Assembly: GCA_022843705.1 (NCBI GenBank)
Contig: JALHND010000006.1
Span: 1 to 49,396 of the forward strand
DNA from: Burkholderiales bacterium
GTDB lineage: Bacteria > Pseudomonadota > Gammaproteobacteria > Burkholderiales > SG8-41
Direction: 5' to 3'
Length of the DNA: 49,396 nucleotides
Part shown: piece by piece, positions 25,324 through 32,911 of the stretch
How the letters are laid out: every line of letters starts with the position of its first letter
Position numbering within the stretch: the first letter of the stretch is position 1
Notes under the pieces: generated by a model
What the model saw: the letters and a program-made list of their open reading frames with translations, nothing else
Told to the model about the DNA's origin: nothing
The model's database searches: none
Position numbers and translations under genes: made by a program

Positions 25324-26316
25324 ATGCCGCTGATGACCCGCTGTTCACATTGCCAGACGGTGTTCCGCATTACGCCGGAGCAGTTGCGCGCGCATGGCGG
25401 AAGGGTGCGCTGCGGCCGCTGCCTGCAGGTATTCAACGGACTCGAAACGCTGGTACCGGAGGCACCGGCGCCGGCAAACGCCGACGCGACGGCACTCGAT
25501 CCGGCGGCGGCAGAACTCGCACCGGATATCCCGGCCGAGGCGGACGCAAGGGCTGCTGCCGGGATCGCGGCGGAGCCTGCCGCCGGGGAGCTTGTCGCCG
25601 CCGCGCCTGCCGAGGCTCCGGCCGAATTGATGGACATCCTGCCGGAGCCGCCCGCAACGGTTCCGCAGGAGCTGCCGGCCGGGGAAATTCCCGGCGAGGC
25701 AGGAGAGGCGAAAGCGGAACCGGACCTGGAACCGGAACCGCAGGCGCAGATGGAGGCGCTTGCTGCTGTCCCGGAGGAGGCACCCGCCGGCAATCCTTTC
25801 ATGCAGGAGGAGGCGCCGGCGGCGTCGCGTCCGCGGCGACCGTGGCTGCTTGCGGCGAGTGTGCTGCTGGCCCTGGTGCTCGGCGCGCAGGCCATCTATT
25901 TCTACCGCGGTGACATCGCCGCGCGTCATCCGCAGGCGCGGCAATGGCTCACTGCAGCCTGCGCGCAGATGGCCTGCACGGTGCCGCTGCCGCAGTTGCC
26001 GAAGTCGGTGCTGATCGAGGCCTCGGACCTGCAGCTGGCCGATCCGGCGCGGCCCGAGCGCATCCAGCTGACCGCGACGCTGCGCAATCATGCCGGACAT
26101 GCGGTTGCCTATCCGGCACTCGACCTCGTGCTGACCAATGCCAATGACCATACGCTGGCACGGCGCATTTTTCTGCCGGCGGAGTATCTCGGCAGCGGCC
26201 GCGATCCCCGAGGTGGTCTCGCAGCCAATGCCGAACTGACAGTGCGGCTTGCACTGGACACCGGCAATCTCGGTGCTGCGGGATTCCGCCTCGCGGTGCT
26301 GGCGGCGCCGCGTTGA
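25324..26316 (+). CDS. Zinc-ribbon, DUF3426 membrane protein
   Basis: This 330-residue protein begins with an MJ0042-type zinc finger (Cys7, Cys10, Cys30, Cys33 in TRCSHCQ and RVRCGRC), then about 130 residues of low-complexity Ala/Pro/Glu. A single transmembrane helix lies at about 173-193, followed by a C-terminal DUF3426 domain in the periplasm. The layout suggests a cytoplasmic zinc sensor joined to an external domain. Function is unknown. It is regularly next to prmA in Betaproteobacteria. MTRC at codon 4 is an alternative start. Confidence 0.82.
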   Translation: MPLMTRCSHCQTVFRITPEQLRAHGGRVRCGRCLQVFNGLETLVPEAPAPANADATALDPAAAELAPDIPAEADARAAAGIAAEPAAGELVAAAPAEAPAELMDILPEPPATVPQELPAGEIPGEAGEAKAEPDLEPEPQAQMEALAAVPEEAPAGNPFMQEEAPAASRPRRPWLLAASVLLALVLGAQAIYFYRGDIAARHPQARQWLTAACAQMACTVPLPQLPKSVLIEASDLQLADPARPERIQLTATLRNHAGHAVAYPALDLVLTNANDHTLARRIFLPAEYLGSGRDPRGGLAANAELTVRLALDTGNLGAAGFRLAVLAAPR

Positions 26317-26408
26317 ATCCGCCCAGGGCCAGGGACCGCAGTCGCCGGCCGGCCGCGGTACTGGTAAAACTGCCCTTCGCCGGCAGCTTCCGGGATGCTG
26401 TTTTTGTT

Positions 26409-26435
26409 TAAGTATTTGATTTTATTGATATTTTT
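26409..26435 (-). repeat. AT-rich 26-bp element, copy 4 (exact IHF consensus)
   Basis: The element at 26410-26435 read on the minus strand has an A-tract, the core CAATAAAATCAA and ATACTT. The minus-strand segment 26421-26409 is AATCAAATACTTA, an exact IHF consensus. It sits directly before the gcvH ribosome binding site (GGAGA at 26436-26440). Confidence 0.72.
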
Positions 26436-26447
26436 GGAGAATTGTGT

Positions 26448-26837
26448 ATGAGCGCCCCCGAACATCTCAAATACACGTCCAGCCACGAGTGGCTGCGGCG
26501 CGAGGCCGACGGCAGCGTCAGCATCGGCATCACCCAGCATGCGCAGGAGCAGCTGGGCGACGTGGTGTTCGTTGACAATCCGCAGCCGGGACGGCGTGTG
26601 CAGCAGGGCGAGGAATGCGGCGTCATCGAATCGGTGAAAGCGGCGGGCGACATCCATGCGCCGGTGTCCGGCGAAATCATTGCCGCCAATGCCGAACTGG
26701 CGGATGCGCCGGAAAAAATCAACGAAGATCCCTATGCGGCGTGGATGTTCCGCATCAAGCCCTCCGATCCGGCACAGATTGATGCGCTGCTTGACGCCGC
26801 CGGCTATCTCAAGACCGTCGAATCCGGGGACACCTGA
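26448..26837 (+). CDS. gcvH: Glycine cleavage system H protein
   Basis: GcvH carries a lipoyl group between the P, T and L proteins of glycine cleavage. The 129-residue protein has the expected SSHEWLRREADG start, GDVVFVDNP, and lipoyl Lys64 in ESVKAAGDI. The ATG at 26448 follows GGAGA. gcvT and gcvP are not next to it, which is unusual because the three are often one operon. No glycine riboswitch fold is evident upstream. H protein can also act as a lipoyl relay for other enzymes. Confidence 0.95.
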   Translation: MSAPEHLKYTSSHEWLRREADGSVSIGITQHAQEQLGDVVFVDNPQPGRRVQQGEECGVIESVKAAGDIHAPVSGEIIAANAELADAPEKINEDPYAAWMFRIKPSDPAQIDALLDAAGYLKTVESGDT

Positions 26838-26839
26838 AC

Positions 26840-26858
26840 TGCCGCGCGTTTCGCGGCA
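26840..26858 (+). other. Short perfect hairpin after gcvH
   Basis: TGCCGCG (26840-26846) and CGCGGCA (26852-26858) pair around CGTTT just after the gcvH stop. No T-run follows, so it is not a typical intrinsic terminator. It may stabilise the mRNA end. Confidence 0.35.
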
Positions 26859-26954
26859 ACACGAACGCAACACGCATCTGTCAGCATCGCGCCGCCATGC
26901 GGCCGGATGTCCGGCCCGGCGCGAACACCCGAGCAGATGGGGAGATGTCCGACA

Positions 26955-27341
26955 ATGGATCCCGCGCACAGCGACGAAAGCCCGCACAAGGGCAAGACCG
27001 GACTGAAACGCGTGTGCAACGCGTTTTTCTATTCGATGGACGGCCTGCGCGCCGCGTTCCGCCACGAGGACGCTTTTCGCCAGGAAGTGCTGCTCGCCGC
27101 GCTGCTGATACCGGCCGCGTTGTTCACGCCCGCTTCGGGCGCGGGCAAGGCGATGATGATCGCCGCGGTGCTGCTGGTGCTGATCGTTGAATTGCTGAAT
27201 TCCGCGGTGGAGGCAGCCGTCGACCGCATTTCGCTGGAAAACCACGCGCTGGCCAAGCGCGCGAAGGACATCGGCAGCGCCGCTGTATTCCTCGCGCTGC
27301 TCAATGTGCCGCTGGTCTGGGGACTGGTGCTGTCCGGCTGA
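26955..27341 (+). CDS. dgkA: Diacylglycerol kinase
   Basis: DgkA phosphorylates diacylglycerol to phosphatidic acid in the inner membrane and recycles lipid by-products. The 128-residue protein has a short hydrophilic N-terminus, three transmembrane helices and the active-site signature ELLNSAVEAAVDRIS (from Glu79). GGAG at 26941-26944 supports the ATG at 26955. It lies just before the Pho-box-controlled glycosyltransferase-phosphatase pair, whose phosphatase would run the opposite reaction. Confidence 0.94.
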   Translation: MDPAHSDESPHKGKTGLKRVCNAFFYSMDGLRAAFRHEDAFRQEVLLAALLIPAALFTPASGAGKAMMIAAVLLVLIVELLNSAVEAAVDRISLENHALAKRAKDIGSAAVFLALLNVPLVWGLVLSG

Positions 27342-27373
27342 TTTCCGGATCTGACTGAGCGGCCGTCGCGCAA

Positions 27374-27391
27374 CTGTCATCCCGCTGTCAC
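27374..27391 (+). promoter_or_regulatory. Pho box (PhoB-binding site)
   Basis: CTGTCAT (27374-27380), CCCG, CTGTCAC (27385-27391) are two 7-bp direct repeats at 11-bp spacing. This agrees with the PhoB consensus in all conserved positions. It lies about 26 bp before the first possible start of the glycosyltransferase. The -10 expected about 11 bp downstream is poor, so the exact start point is not clear. Confidence 0.8.
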
Positions 27392-27416
27392 CGCCGCGTC
27401 GCATCGCCGCGGCAGG

Positions 27417-28640
27417 ATGCGCGGCATGGACGGCGCAGACATCGTGTTGCAGCACTACCCGGCGGCCTTGCGCAGGATGCGCGTGGCGATGGTCACCGAG
27501 ACCTATCCGCCGGAAATCAACGGCGTGGCGATGACCATGGGCCGCATCGTCAGCGGACTTCAGGCGCGCGGCCATGCAGTGCAGCTGATCCGCCCGCGCC
27601 AGCACGCTGCTGACCAACCCGCGGACCTGCCGCTGTTCCAGGAAGTGCTGCAGCGGGGCGTGCCGATCCCGCGTTACGACGCGCTGAAACTCGGCCTGCC
27701 GGCGAAGCAGGCGCTGATGCGGCTGTGGGCGACGCGCCGGCCCGACATCGTGCACGTGGTCACTGAAGGTCCGCTGGGCTGGTCGGCGCTGGCCGCCGCC
27801 TCCAAACTGAAGCTGCCGGTGGCGACCGATTTTCATACCAACTTCCACAGCTACAGCGCGCATTACGGTGTCGGCTGGCTGAAGACGCCGATCACCGCCT
27901 ACCTGCGCAAGTTCCACAACAAGGCGCTGCGCACGCTGGTGCCGACCGAAAGTCTGCGGCAGGAGCTGCAGGCGCTCGGGTTCCGCAACCTGCAGGTGGT
28001 CGCGCGCGGCGTCGATACCGCGCTGTTCAATCCGTTGCGCCGCAGTGCCGGGCTGCGCGGGCAGTGGGGCGCCGCCGCCGATGATCCGGTCGCGCTTTAT
28101 GTCGGCCGGCTCGCACCGGAAAAAAATCTGCCGCTGGTGCTGCGTGCGTACGCGCTGATGCGCGAACTGCAGCCGCGGCTGCGTATGGTGATGGTGGGCG
28201 ACGGACCCGAACGCGCGCGCATCGAGCGCGAAAATCCCGACGTGCTGTTTGCAGGCATGCGCACCGGGGAGGACCTTGCCGCGCATTACGCCTCGGCCGA
28301 CATATTCCTGTTCCCCAGCCTGACCGAAACCTACGGCAACGTCACCGTCGAGGCGATGGCCAGCGGGCTGGCGGTGCTGGCCTATGATTACGCCGCCGCG
28401 CAACAGCACATCCGCAGCGGCGAGAACGGATTGCTGGTGCCGCCCGGTGCCGCCGATGACTATGCGCAGGCCGCAGCGACCCTGGTCACCGACCTGCCGC
28501 GGGCGCGCCGGCTCGGTCAGCAGGCGCGGGCAACAACCGAAAAACTCGACTGGTCATGCATCGTTGCCGAATTCGAGCAGGCCCTGCTGGCGCTGACCGG
28601 CGACGCCGGCGAAGAGGAGACTGCAGATGCCCGTGCTTGA
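27417..28640 (+). CDS. GT4-family glycosyltransferase, probable lipid glycosyltransferase
   Basis: This 407-residue protein is a two-domain GT-B enzyme of family 4. The N-terminal domain starts MVTETYPPEINGVAMT and contains ATDFHTNFHSY. The C-terminal nucleotide-sugar domain contains YVGRLAPEKNL, VMVGDGPER and the E-x7-E motif ETYGNVTVE. It resembles SqdX-like and mannosyl/glucosyl-diacylglycerol synthases. A Pho box upstream and an overlapping PAP2 phosphatase downstream suggest glycolipid synthesis on diacylglycerol when phosphate is short. The ATG at 27417 is the longest start; the ATG at 27477 matches family N-termini better. Substrate is inferred. Confidence 0.82.
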   Translation: MRGMDGADIVLQHYPAALRRMRVAMVTETYPPEINGVAMTMGRIVSGLQARGHAVQLIRPRQHAADQPADLPLFQEVLQRGVPIPRYDALKLGLPAKQALMRLWATRRPDIVHVVTEGPLGWSALAAASKLKLPVATDFHTNFHSYSAHYGVGWLKTPITAYLRKFHNKALRTLVPTESLRQELQALGFRNLQVVARGVDTALFNPLRRSAGLRGQWGAAADDPVALYVGRLAPEKNLPLVLRAYALMRELQPRLRMVMVGDGPERARIERENPDVLFAGMRTGEDLAAHYASADIFLFPSLTETYGNVTVEAMASGLAVLAYDYAAAQQHIRSGENGLLVPPGAADDYAQAAATLVTDLPRARRLGQQARATTEKLDWSCIVAEFEQALLALTGDAGEEETADARA

Positions 28641-29151
28641 GCGGTTCGCGCACTGGGACCTGCAGCTCTGCCTGCGGGTCAACCGCGTCTGCCGGCGGGT
28701 GAGCTGGCGCCTGCTGTTCCGCTGCGTCAGTGTTCTTGGCGACGGCCTGTTCTGGTATGCGCTGATGGCGGCCCTGCTGGTCACCGGGCGCGATGCCGCA
28801 GTGCCGGCAGTGCTGCACATGATGGTGACGGGCCTGGCCTGCACCTCCGGTTACAAGTGGCTGAAGGCACGCACGCTGCGGCCGCGGCCATACCAGGTCC
28901 ATGCCGGCATCGAACGTTTTGCGGCGCCGCTCGACCGGTTCAGTTTTCCGTCCGGTCATACGCTGCACGCGGTGGCCTTCACGCTGGTGGCGCTGGCCTA
29001 CTATCCCGCGCTGGCCTGGCTGCTGTGGCCGTTCACGCTGCTGGTTGCCCTGTCGCGGGTGGTGCTGGGGCTGCACTATCCCAGCGATGTGCTGGTCGGC
29101 GCCGTGCTGGGCGCTGCGCTGGCCCTGCTGTCATTTCAAGTGATAAATTAA
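28627..29151 (+). CDS. PAP2-family membrane phosphatase
   Basis: This 174-residue integral membrane phosphatase has all three PAP2 motifs: K-x6-RP (KARTLRPRP), PSGHT, and SR-x5-H-x3-D (SRVVLGLHYPSD). These enzymes remove phosphate from phosphatidic acid, phosphatidylglycerol phosphate or undecaprenyl pyrophosphate. It overlaps the glycosyltransferase gene by 14 bp, so both fall under the Pho box. With that partner, making diacylglycerol acceptor is the likeliest task. The stop codon lies within AT-rich repeat copy 5. Confidence 0.87.
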   Translation: MPVLERFAHWDLQLCLRVNRVCRRVSWRLLFRCVSVLGDGLFWYALMAALLVTGRDAAVPAVLHMMVTGLACTSGYKWLKARTLRPRPYQVHAGIERFAAPLDRFSFPSGHTLHAVAFTLVALAYYPALAWLLWPFTLLVALSRVVLGLHYPSDVLVGAVLGAALALLSFQVIN

Positions 29152-29173
29152 TAACAATAAAAACAAATACTTA
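29147..29173 (+). repeat. AT-rich 26-bp element, copy 5 (IHF-like)
   Basis: This copy has an A/T block, the core CAATAAAAACAA (29155-29166) and ATACTT, overlapping the PAP2 stop codon. Segment 29161-29173 fits the IHF consensus with one mismatch. Confidence 0.65.
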
Positions 29174-29192
29174 CAATAATCATCCCCGGCAT

Positions 29193-29218
29193 AAAAAACG
29201 CGCCCGGGGAGGGCGTGT
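29193..29218 (-). terminator. Intrinsic terminator of mscL
   Basis: An 8-bp stem with one G-T pair (29198-29205 with 29211-29218, 5-nt loop) is followed on the minus strand by six T residues. It lies 25 bp past the mscL stop. Confidence 0.6.
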
Positions 29219-29242
29219 CCATCAAGACCAGCGGTCGTCTGT

Positions 29243-29668
29243 CTATTTCTTCAGGGCGTCGCGGATTTCACGCAGCAGCAGGACGTCTTCAGGCGGCGCC
29301 GCAGGTGCCGCCGGAGCCTCTTCCTGCTGGCGTTTCAGGCGATTGATCGCGCGGATCAGCAGGAACACCGCGAAAGCGACGATGATGAAGCTGATGCAGG
29401 TGTTGATGAACATGCCGTAGTTGAAGGTTACGGCGCCGGCTTTCTGCGCGGCATCGACGCTGAGGTAGGGACCGGGTGATGCACCTTCCCTCATCACCAG
29501 GAACAGATTGGAAAAGTCGACCTTGCCGAGCAGCAGGCCGATCGGCGGCATGATCACGTCCTTCACCAGCGATTCCACAATCTTGCCGAAGGCGGCGCCG
29601 ATGATGATGCCGACGGCCATGTCGACGACATTGCCACGCATCGCGAATTCCCGGAATTCCTTGAACAT
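29243..29668 (-). CDS. mscL: Large-conductance mechanosensitive channel
   Basis: MscL is a pentameric inner-membrane channel that opens under turgor stress to release solutes. The 141-residue protein has the amphipathic N-terminal helix ([19 protein letters not shown]), TM1 ([18 protein letters not shown]), a periplasmic loop, TM2 ([16 protein letters not shown]) and the cytoplasmic helix bundle with [14 protein letters not shown]. All parts are intact. It stands alone between converging genes and has its own terminator. Confidence 0.97.
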   Translation of the reverse strand: MFKEFREFAMRGNVVDMAVGIIIGAAFGKIVESLVKDVIMPPIGLLLGKVDFSNLFLVMREGASPGPYLSVDAAQKAGAVTFNYGMFINTCISFIIVAFAVFLLIRAINRLKRQQEEAPAAPAAPPEDVLLLREIRDALKK

Positions 29669-29796
29669 GTTTGTCTTCCCTCCCGTAAGTTGAGGATCGG
29701 CGGCGGCATCGTGCAGGTGGCCGCAACCCTTGGCCGATTATGCAGCAGGCATGCGACTGCACCAAGGCGTCGTTTGCGGGCGACAGCAGGGGGCGT

Positions 29797-29805
29797 TGGT
29801 ATAAT
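29797..29805 (+). promoter_or_regulatory. Extended -10 promoter for the PfkB-family kinase
   Basis: TGG followed by TATAAT (29800-29805) is an extended -10. The ATG is 29 bp downstream. TTGCGG at 29774-29779 is 20 bp away, so the -35 is doubtful. Confidence 0.55.
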
Positions 29806-29834
29806 CCGCCGTCCATTTTTCCAGGCGGCCCCCG

Positions 29835-30770
29835 ATGTCCACACTGATCTGCGGTTCGATGGCATACGACACCATCATGGTGTTCCGCGACCGTTTCAAG
29901 AACCACATCCTGCCCGACCAGCTGCACATCCTCAACGTCGCCTTCCTGGTGCCCGACATGCGCCGGGAATTCGGCGGCTGCGCCGGCAACATTGCCTACA
30001 CGCTGCAGATGCTCGGGGGCGATGCGCGCATCATGGCCACCGTCGGCGACGACTTCGCGCCCTACGATGACCGCCTGCAGCGGCTTGGCCTGTCGCAGGA
30101 CCACATCCGCACGGTGCCCGGCAGCTTCACCGCCCAGGCCTTCATCACCACCGACCTTGATGACAACCAGATCACCGCCTTCCATCCGGGCGCGATGAAC
30201 CATTCGCACGAGAATCACGTCGGCGATGCGGCCGGCGTGAAACTCGGCATCGTCGCACCGGACGGCCGCGAGGGCATGATCCAGCATGCACGGGAATTCC
30301 ACGAAGCCGGCATTCCCTTCATTTTCGACCCCGGCCAGGGGCTGCCGATGTTCAACGGCGCCGAACTGGAGGAGTTTGTCCGGTTTGCGCAATATGTCAC
30401 GGTCAACGACTACGAGGCGCAGATGCTGCAGGAGCGTACCGGCAAAAAGCTCGAGGAACTGGCGAAACTTGTCAGCGCCCTCGTGGTCACACTGGGAGCA
30501 CAGGGCGCGGTGGTGCATGCCGGCGGTAAACAGATCGCGATTCCGAGCGTTAAGCCGGAAGCGGTGCTGGATCCGACCGGTTGCGGAGACGCCTTCCGGG
30601 CGGGCCTGCTGTACGGACTGGCCAGCGGCGCCGACTGGGAACTGACGGGCCGGCTGGCGTCGCTGATGGGTTCGCTGAAAATTGCCCGGCGCGGCGGACA
30701 GAACCACCGTTTCGAACGTGCCGAGGTGGCGGAGCGTTTCCGCGAGGCCTTCGGCATGAAGCTGTGGTAA
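29835..30770 (+). CDS. PfkB-family carbohydrate/adenosine kinase
   Basis: This 311-residue ribokinase-fold protein has an N-terminal substrate region (ICGSMAYDTIM), GGCAGNIAYTLQMLGG, and the C-terminal PfkB signature DPTGCGDAFRAG near 245 with the catalytic Asp. Closest family members are annotated adenosine kinase or sugar kinase. Substrate cannot be told from sequence alone. It is followed 14 bp later by a small lipoprotein gene and probably shares a transcript with it. Confidence 0.88.
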   Translation: MSTLICGSMAYDTIMVFRDRFKNHILPDQLHILNVAFLVPDMRREFGGCAGNIAYTLQMLGGDARIMATVGDDFAPYDDRLQRLGLSQDHIRTVPGSFTAQAFITTDLDDNQITAFHPGAMNHSHENHVGDAAGVKLGIVAPDGREGMIQHAREFHEAGIPFIFDPGQGLPMFNGAELEEFVRFAQYVTVNDYEAQMLQERTGKKLEELAKLVSALVVTLGAQGAVVHAGGKQIAIPSVKPEAVLDPTGCGDAFRAGLLYGLASGADWELTGRLASLMGSLKIARRGGQNHRFERAEVAERFREAFGMKLW

Positions 30771-30784
30771 CGGGAGAAATCAGC

Positions 30785-31240
30785 ATGGACAAACGGAAGC
30801 AGGTGGCGGCAGCGCTGCTCGCGATGACGGTGCTGGGCGGATGCGCGCAGGGCCTCGGCGGCGGCAGTTACACCCGCGATGAAGCGCGGCGCGAACAGAA
30901 TGTACGCATGGGCATGGTCGAAAGTGTGCGCCCGGTGCAGATCGAAGGCACACGCAGCGGTGTCGGCCCTGCAGCTGGTGCCATTGTCGGTGGCATTGCC
31001 GGCAGCACCGTCGGCGGCGGTCGCGGCTCGACGGCTGCGGCGGTGCTGGGCGGTGTCGCCGGCGGTGTCGCCGGACAGGCAATCGAACAGGGCGCCACCC
31101 GGCGCACCGGCGTCGAAATCACGGTCAAGCTCGACAGCGGCGCGCTGGTGGCGATTGTGCAGGAGGCCGACGAGACCTTCAGACCCGGCGAACGCGTGCG
31201 CATTCTTTCCGACGGCCGCACGTCGCGCGTCACGCACTGA
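30785..31240 (+). CDS. SlyB-like glycine-zipper outer-membrane lipoprotein
   Basis: This 151-residue protein has a lipoprotein signal with lipobox LGGC (Cys20), a glycine-zipper segment (GAIVGGIAGSTVGGG and GGVAGGVAGQAIEQG, about 65-105) and a C-terminal beta-rich tail ending GERVRILSDGRTSRV. It matches the SlyB/PcP family, which sits in the outer membrane and supports envelope integrity. The ATG at 30785 gives a normal signal peptide, and the longer open frame upstream is unlikely. Confidence 0.88.
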   Translation: MDKRKQVAAALLAMTVLGGCAQGLGGGSYTRDEARREQNVRMGMVESVRPVQIEGTRSGVGPAAGAIVGGIAGSTVGGGRGSTAAAVLGGVAGGVAGQAIEQGATRRTGVEITVKLDSGALVAIVQEADETFRPGERVRILSDGRTSRVTH

Positions 31241-31244
31241 GTTC

Positions 31245-31275
31245 ACGGGCCCGGGGCGGCCCGTCACCGATTTTT
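31245..31275 (+). terminator. Weak stem-loop terminator after the SlyB-like gene
   Basis: ACGGGCC (31245-31251) and GGCCCGT (31258-31264) form a perfect 7-bp stem. Five T residues follow after a 6-bp gap (31271-31275), so termination is probably partial. Confidence 0.45.
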
Positions 31276-31300
31276 AACACCCGCTTAACCGCGCTGTAAC
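31272..31300 (+). promoter_or_regulatory. Pho-like triple repeat upstream of olsB
   Basis: TTTTAAC (31272-31278), GCTTAAC (31283-31289) and CTGTAAC (31294-31300) recur at exactly 11-bp steps, the geometry of PhoB sites. Only the last unit fits CTGTCAY well (6 of 7). A -10-like TAGCCT begins 11 bp after the last unit, at 31311, where a Pho promoter would have it. GGAGG precedes the olsB ATG. Confidence 0.5.
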
Positions 31301-31349
31301 GGCATCACCTTAGCCTGCATTCCGTCAAACCGATGACGGAGGCAGGCCG

Positions 31350-32114
31350 ATGCTGGAACACATCCATGGACAAGCCGGATCGCGCGAGCGGGCCACACCC
31401 GAACTCGCGTTGTCGTTTGCGCGCACGCCAGCCGAAGTTTTGGAGGCGCAGCGCCTGCGTTACAGGGTGTTTGCCGGGGAGCTTGGCGCAAAAATGCCCT
31501 CGGCGGCGGCCGGCATCGACAGCGATTTCTATGACGCGCACTGCGAACACCTGCTGGTGCGCGACACCGGCAGCGGCGAGGTGGTGGGCACCTACCGCCT
31601 GCTGCCCGGGCCGCGGGCGCAGCGGCTGGGCAGCTTCTACGCCGACGGCGAATTCGACCTGACAAGGCTGCGGCACCTGCGCGAAGCCACGGTGGAAATC
31701 GGGCGTTCCTGCGTGCATCCGGATTACCGCAACGGCGCGACGATTGCACGCCTGTGGTCCGGCCTCATTGGTTATGCCGCGCAGCGCGGCTACCGCTACC
31801 TGATGGGTTGCGCGTCGCTGGGCATGGCTGACGGCGGTCATGCGGCAGCCGCGATCTATCGCAGCCTCGCCTGCGAACATCTCTCGCCGGTCGAGTATCG
31901 GGTGTTCCCGCGTTGCGAATTGCCGCTGGACGCCCTGGGCCGGGATGCCGGAACGGTATCGCCGCCGCCGCTGGTCAGGGCCTATGGGCGGATCGGCGCC
32001 TGGATCTGCGGCGCCCCGGCCTGGGATCCCGATTTCAACACCGCGGATCTGCTGATGCTGCTGCCGCTGTCGCGGATGAATGCGCGTTATGCGCGGCATT
32101 TCATGCACGTCTGA
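31350..32114 (+). CDS. olsB: L-ornithine N-alpha-acyltransferase (OlsB-type GNAT)
   Basis: OlsB adds a 3-hydroxyacyl chain from ACP to ornithine, giving lyso-ornithine lipid, a phosphorus-free membrane lipid precursor. The 254-residue protein is a GNAT-fold member of the hemolysin/OlsB group: AQRLRYRVFAGELGA near 33, DAHCEHLLV, VGTYRLLPG, and EIGRSCVHPDYRNG near 120. The ATG at 31350 follows GGAGG at 31338-31342. olsA follows after 35 bp, and the Pho-like repeat lies upstream. Confidence 0.87.
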   Translation: MLEHIHGQAGSRERATPELALSFARTPAEVLEAQRLRYRVFAGELGAKMPSAAAGIDSDFYDAHCEHLLVRDTGSGEVVGTYRLLPGPRAQRLGSFYADGEFDLTRLRHLREATVEIGRSCVHPDYRNGATIARLWSGLIGYAAQRGYRYLMGCASLGMADGGHAAAAIYRSLACEHLSPVEYRVFPRCELPLDALGRDAGTVSPPPLVRAYGRIGAWICGAPAWDPDFNTADLLMLLPLSRMNARYARHFMHV

Positions 32115-32136
32115 TGGCCGGCGCGCTGCGCGCCCC

Positions 32137-32142
32137 TATAAT
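32137..32142 (+). promoter_or_regulatory. -10-like TATAAT before olsA
   Basis: A perfect TATAAT ends 7 bp before the ATG at 32150. A start point there would leave a leader of about 1 nt. No -35 is seen. It may provide olsA expression independent of olsB. Confidence 0.35.
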
Positions 32143-32149
32143 GGCCGCC

Positions 32150-32911
32150 ATGAGCGGCCGGGGTACCACCACATCGCTGGCGCTGCGCGGCATGCGCCTC
32201 TCGCGCATCACGCTGCACCTGCTGCACGGCCTGTGGACCGCGGCCGTGCATTTCCCGTTTTATCCGGTGCCGCGCCGGCGCAAGGCCGTGCGTGACTGGT
32301 CGCGAAAGTTGTTGCGGATAACCGGGGTCAGGCTGCATGTCGAGGGGGAGCTGCCGGCGGCCAATGCCGGCCCGGTGATGCTGGTGGCCAACCACGTGTC
32401 CTGGCTGGACATTTTCGTGATCAACGCCGTGCTGCCGGTGCGCTTCGTCGCCAAATCGGAAATCCGCGGCTGGCCCGCGATCGGCTGGCTCAGCGCGAAG
32501 ACCGGCACGCTGTTCATCGAGCGCGCAAGGCGCCGCGACACCATGCGCATCAACCGCGAGATCGCCGATGCGATGACCGGCGGTGACGTGGTCGCGGTGT
32601 TTCCGGAGGGCACGACCACCGATGGTTCGCAGGTGATGCGTTTTCACGGGGCCCTGCTGCAGCCGGCGCTGATGGCCGGCGCCCGGGTGCATCCCGCGGC
32701 GCTGCGTTTCGAGCATGACGACGGCGGCCTGTGTGTGGCGGCGGCCTACGACGGCGACAAGTCGCTGTGGCAGTCCATGCTCGCGATAGTCGCGCAGCCT
32801 GCGCTGCACGCGCGGCTGTGTTTCCTGACACCGCTGACTTCCGGGACCGGCCACCGCCGCGAACTGGCCGCGGCGGCGCAGCAGCTCATTGCGGATCGCC
32901 TGAAGCCCTGA
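32150..32911 (+). CDS. olsA: Lyso-ornithine lipid O-acyltransferase (PlsC/OlsA family)
   Basis: OlsA acylates lyso-ornithine lipid to ornithine lipid; the same fold makes phosphatidic acid in PlsC. The 253-residue protein has H82-x4-D87 (NHVSWLD), FPEGTTTDG near 145 and hydrophobic N-terminal segments that anchor it to the inner membrane. Other starts at 32113 and 32141 are possible. Position directly after olsB favours OlsA, though PlsC activity cannot be excluded. Its 3' end overlaps the convergent apaH by 26 bp. Confidence 0.83.
   Translation: MSGRGTTTSLALRGMRLSRITLHLLHGLWTAAVHFPFYPVPRRRKAVRDWSRKLLRITGVRLHVEGELPAANAGPVMLVANHVSWLDIFVINAVLPVRFVAKSEIRGWPAIGWLSAKTGTLFIERARRRDTMRINREIADAMTGGDVVAVFPEGTTTDGSQVMRFHGALLQPALMAGARVHPAALRFEHDDGGLCVAAAYDGDKSLWQSMLAIVAQPALHARLCFLTPLTSGTGHRRELAAAAQQLIADRLKP

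Noticed and set aside
26410-26435. FNR/ANR-type site in the AT-rich element
   Set aside because: TTGAT occurs twice as a direct repeat, not as the inverted TTGAT-N4-ATCAA that FNR needs.
26317-26447. Glycine riboswitch before gcvH
   Set aside because: The 131-bp leader region shows none of the paired conserved cores of the glycine aptamer that I can recognise.
26109-28409. 766-codon minus-strand open frame
   Set aside because: It is antisense to gcvH, dgkA and the glycosyltransferase; the composition is Arg/His/Gln-rich as in shadow frames.
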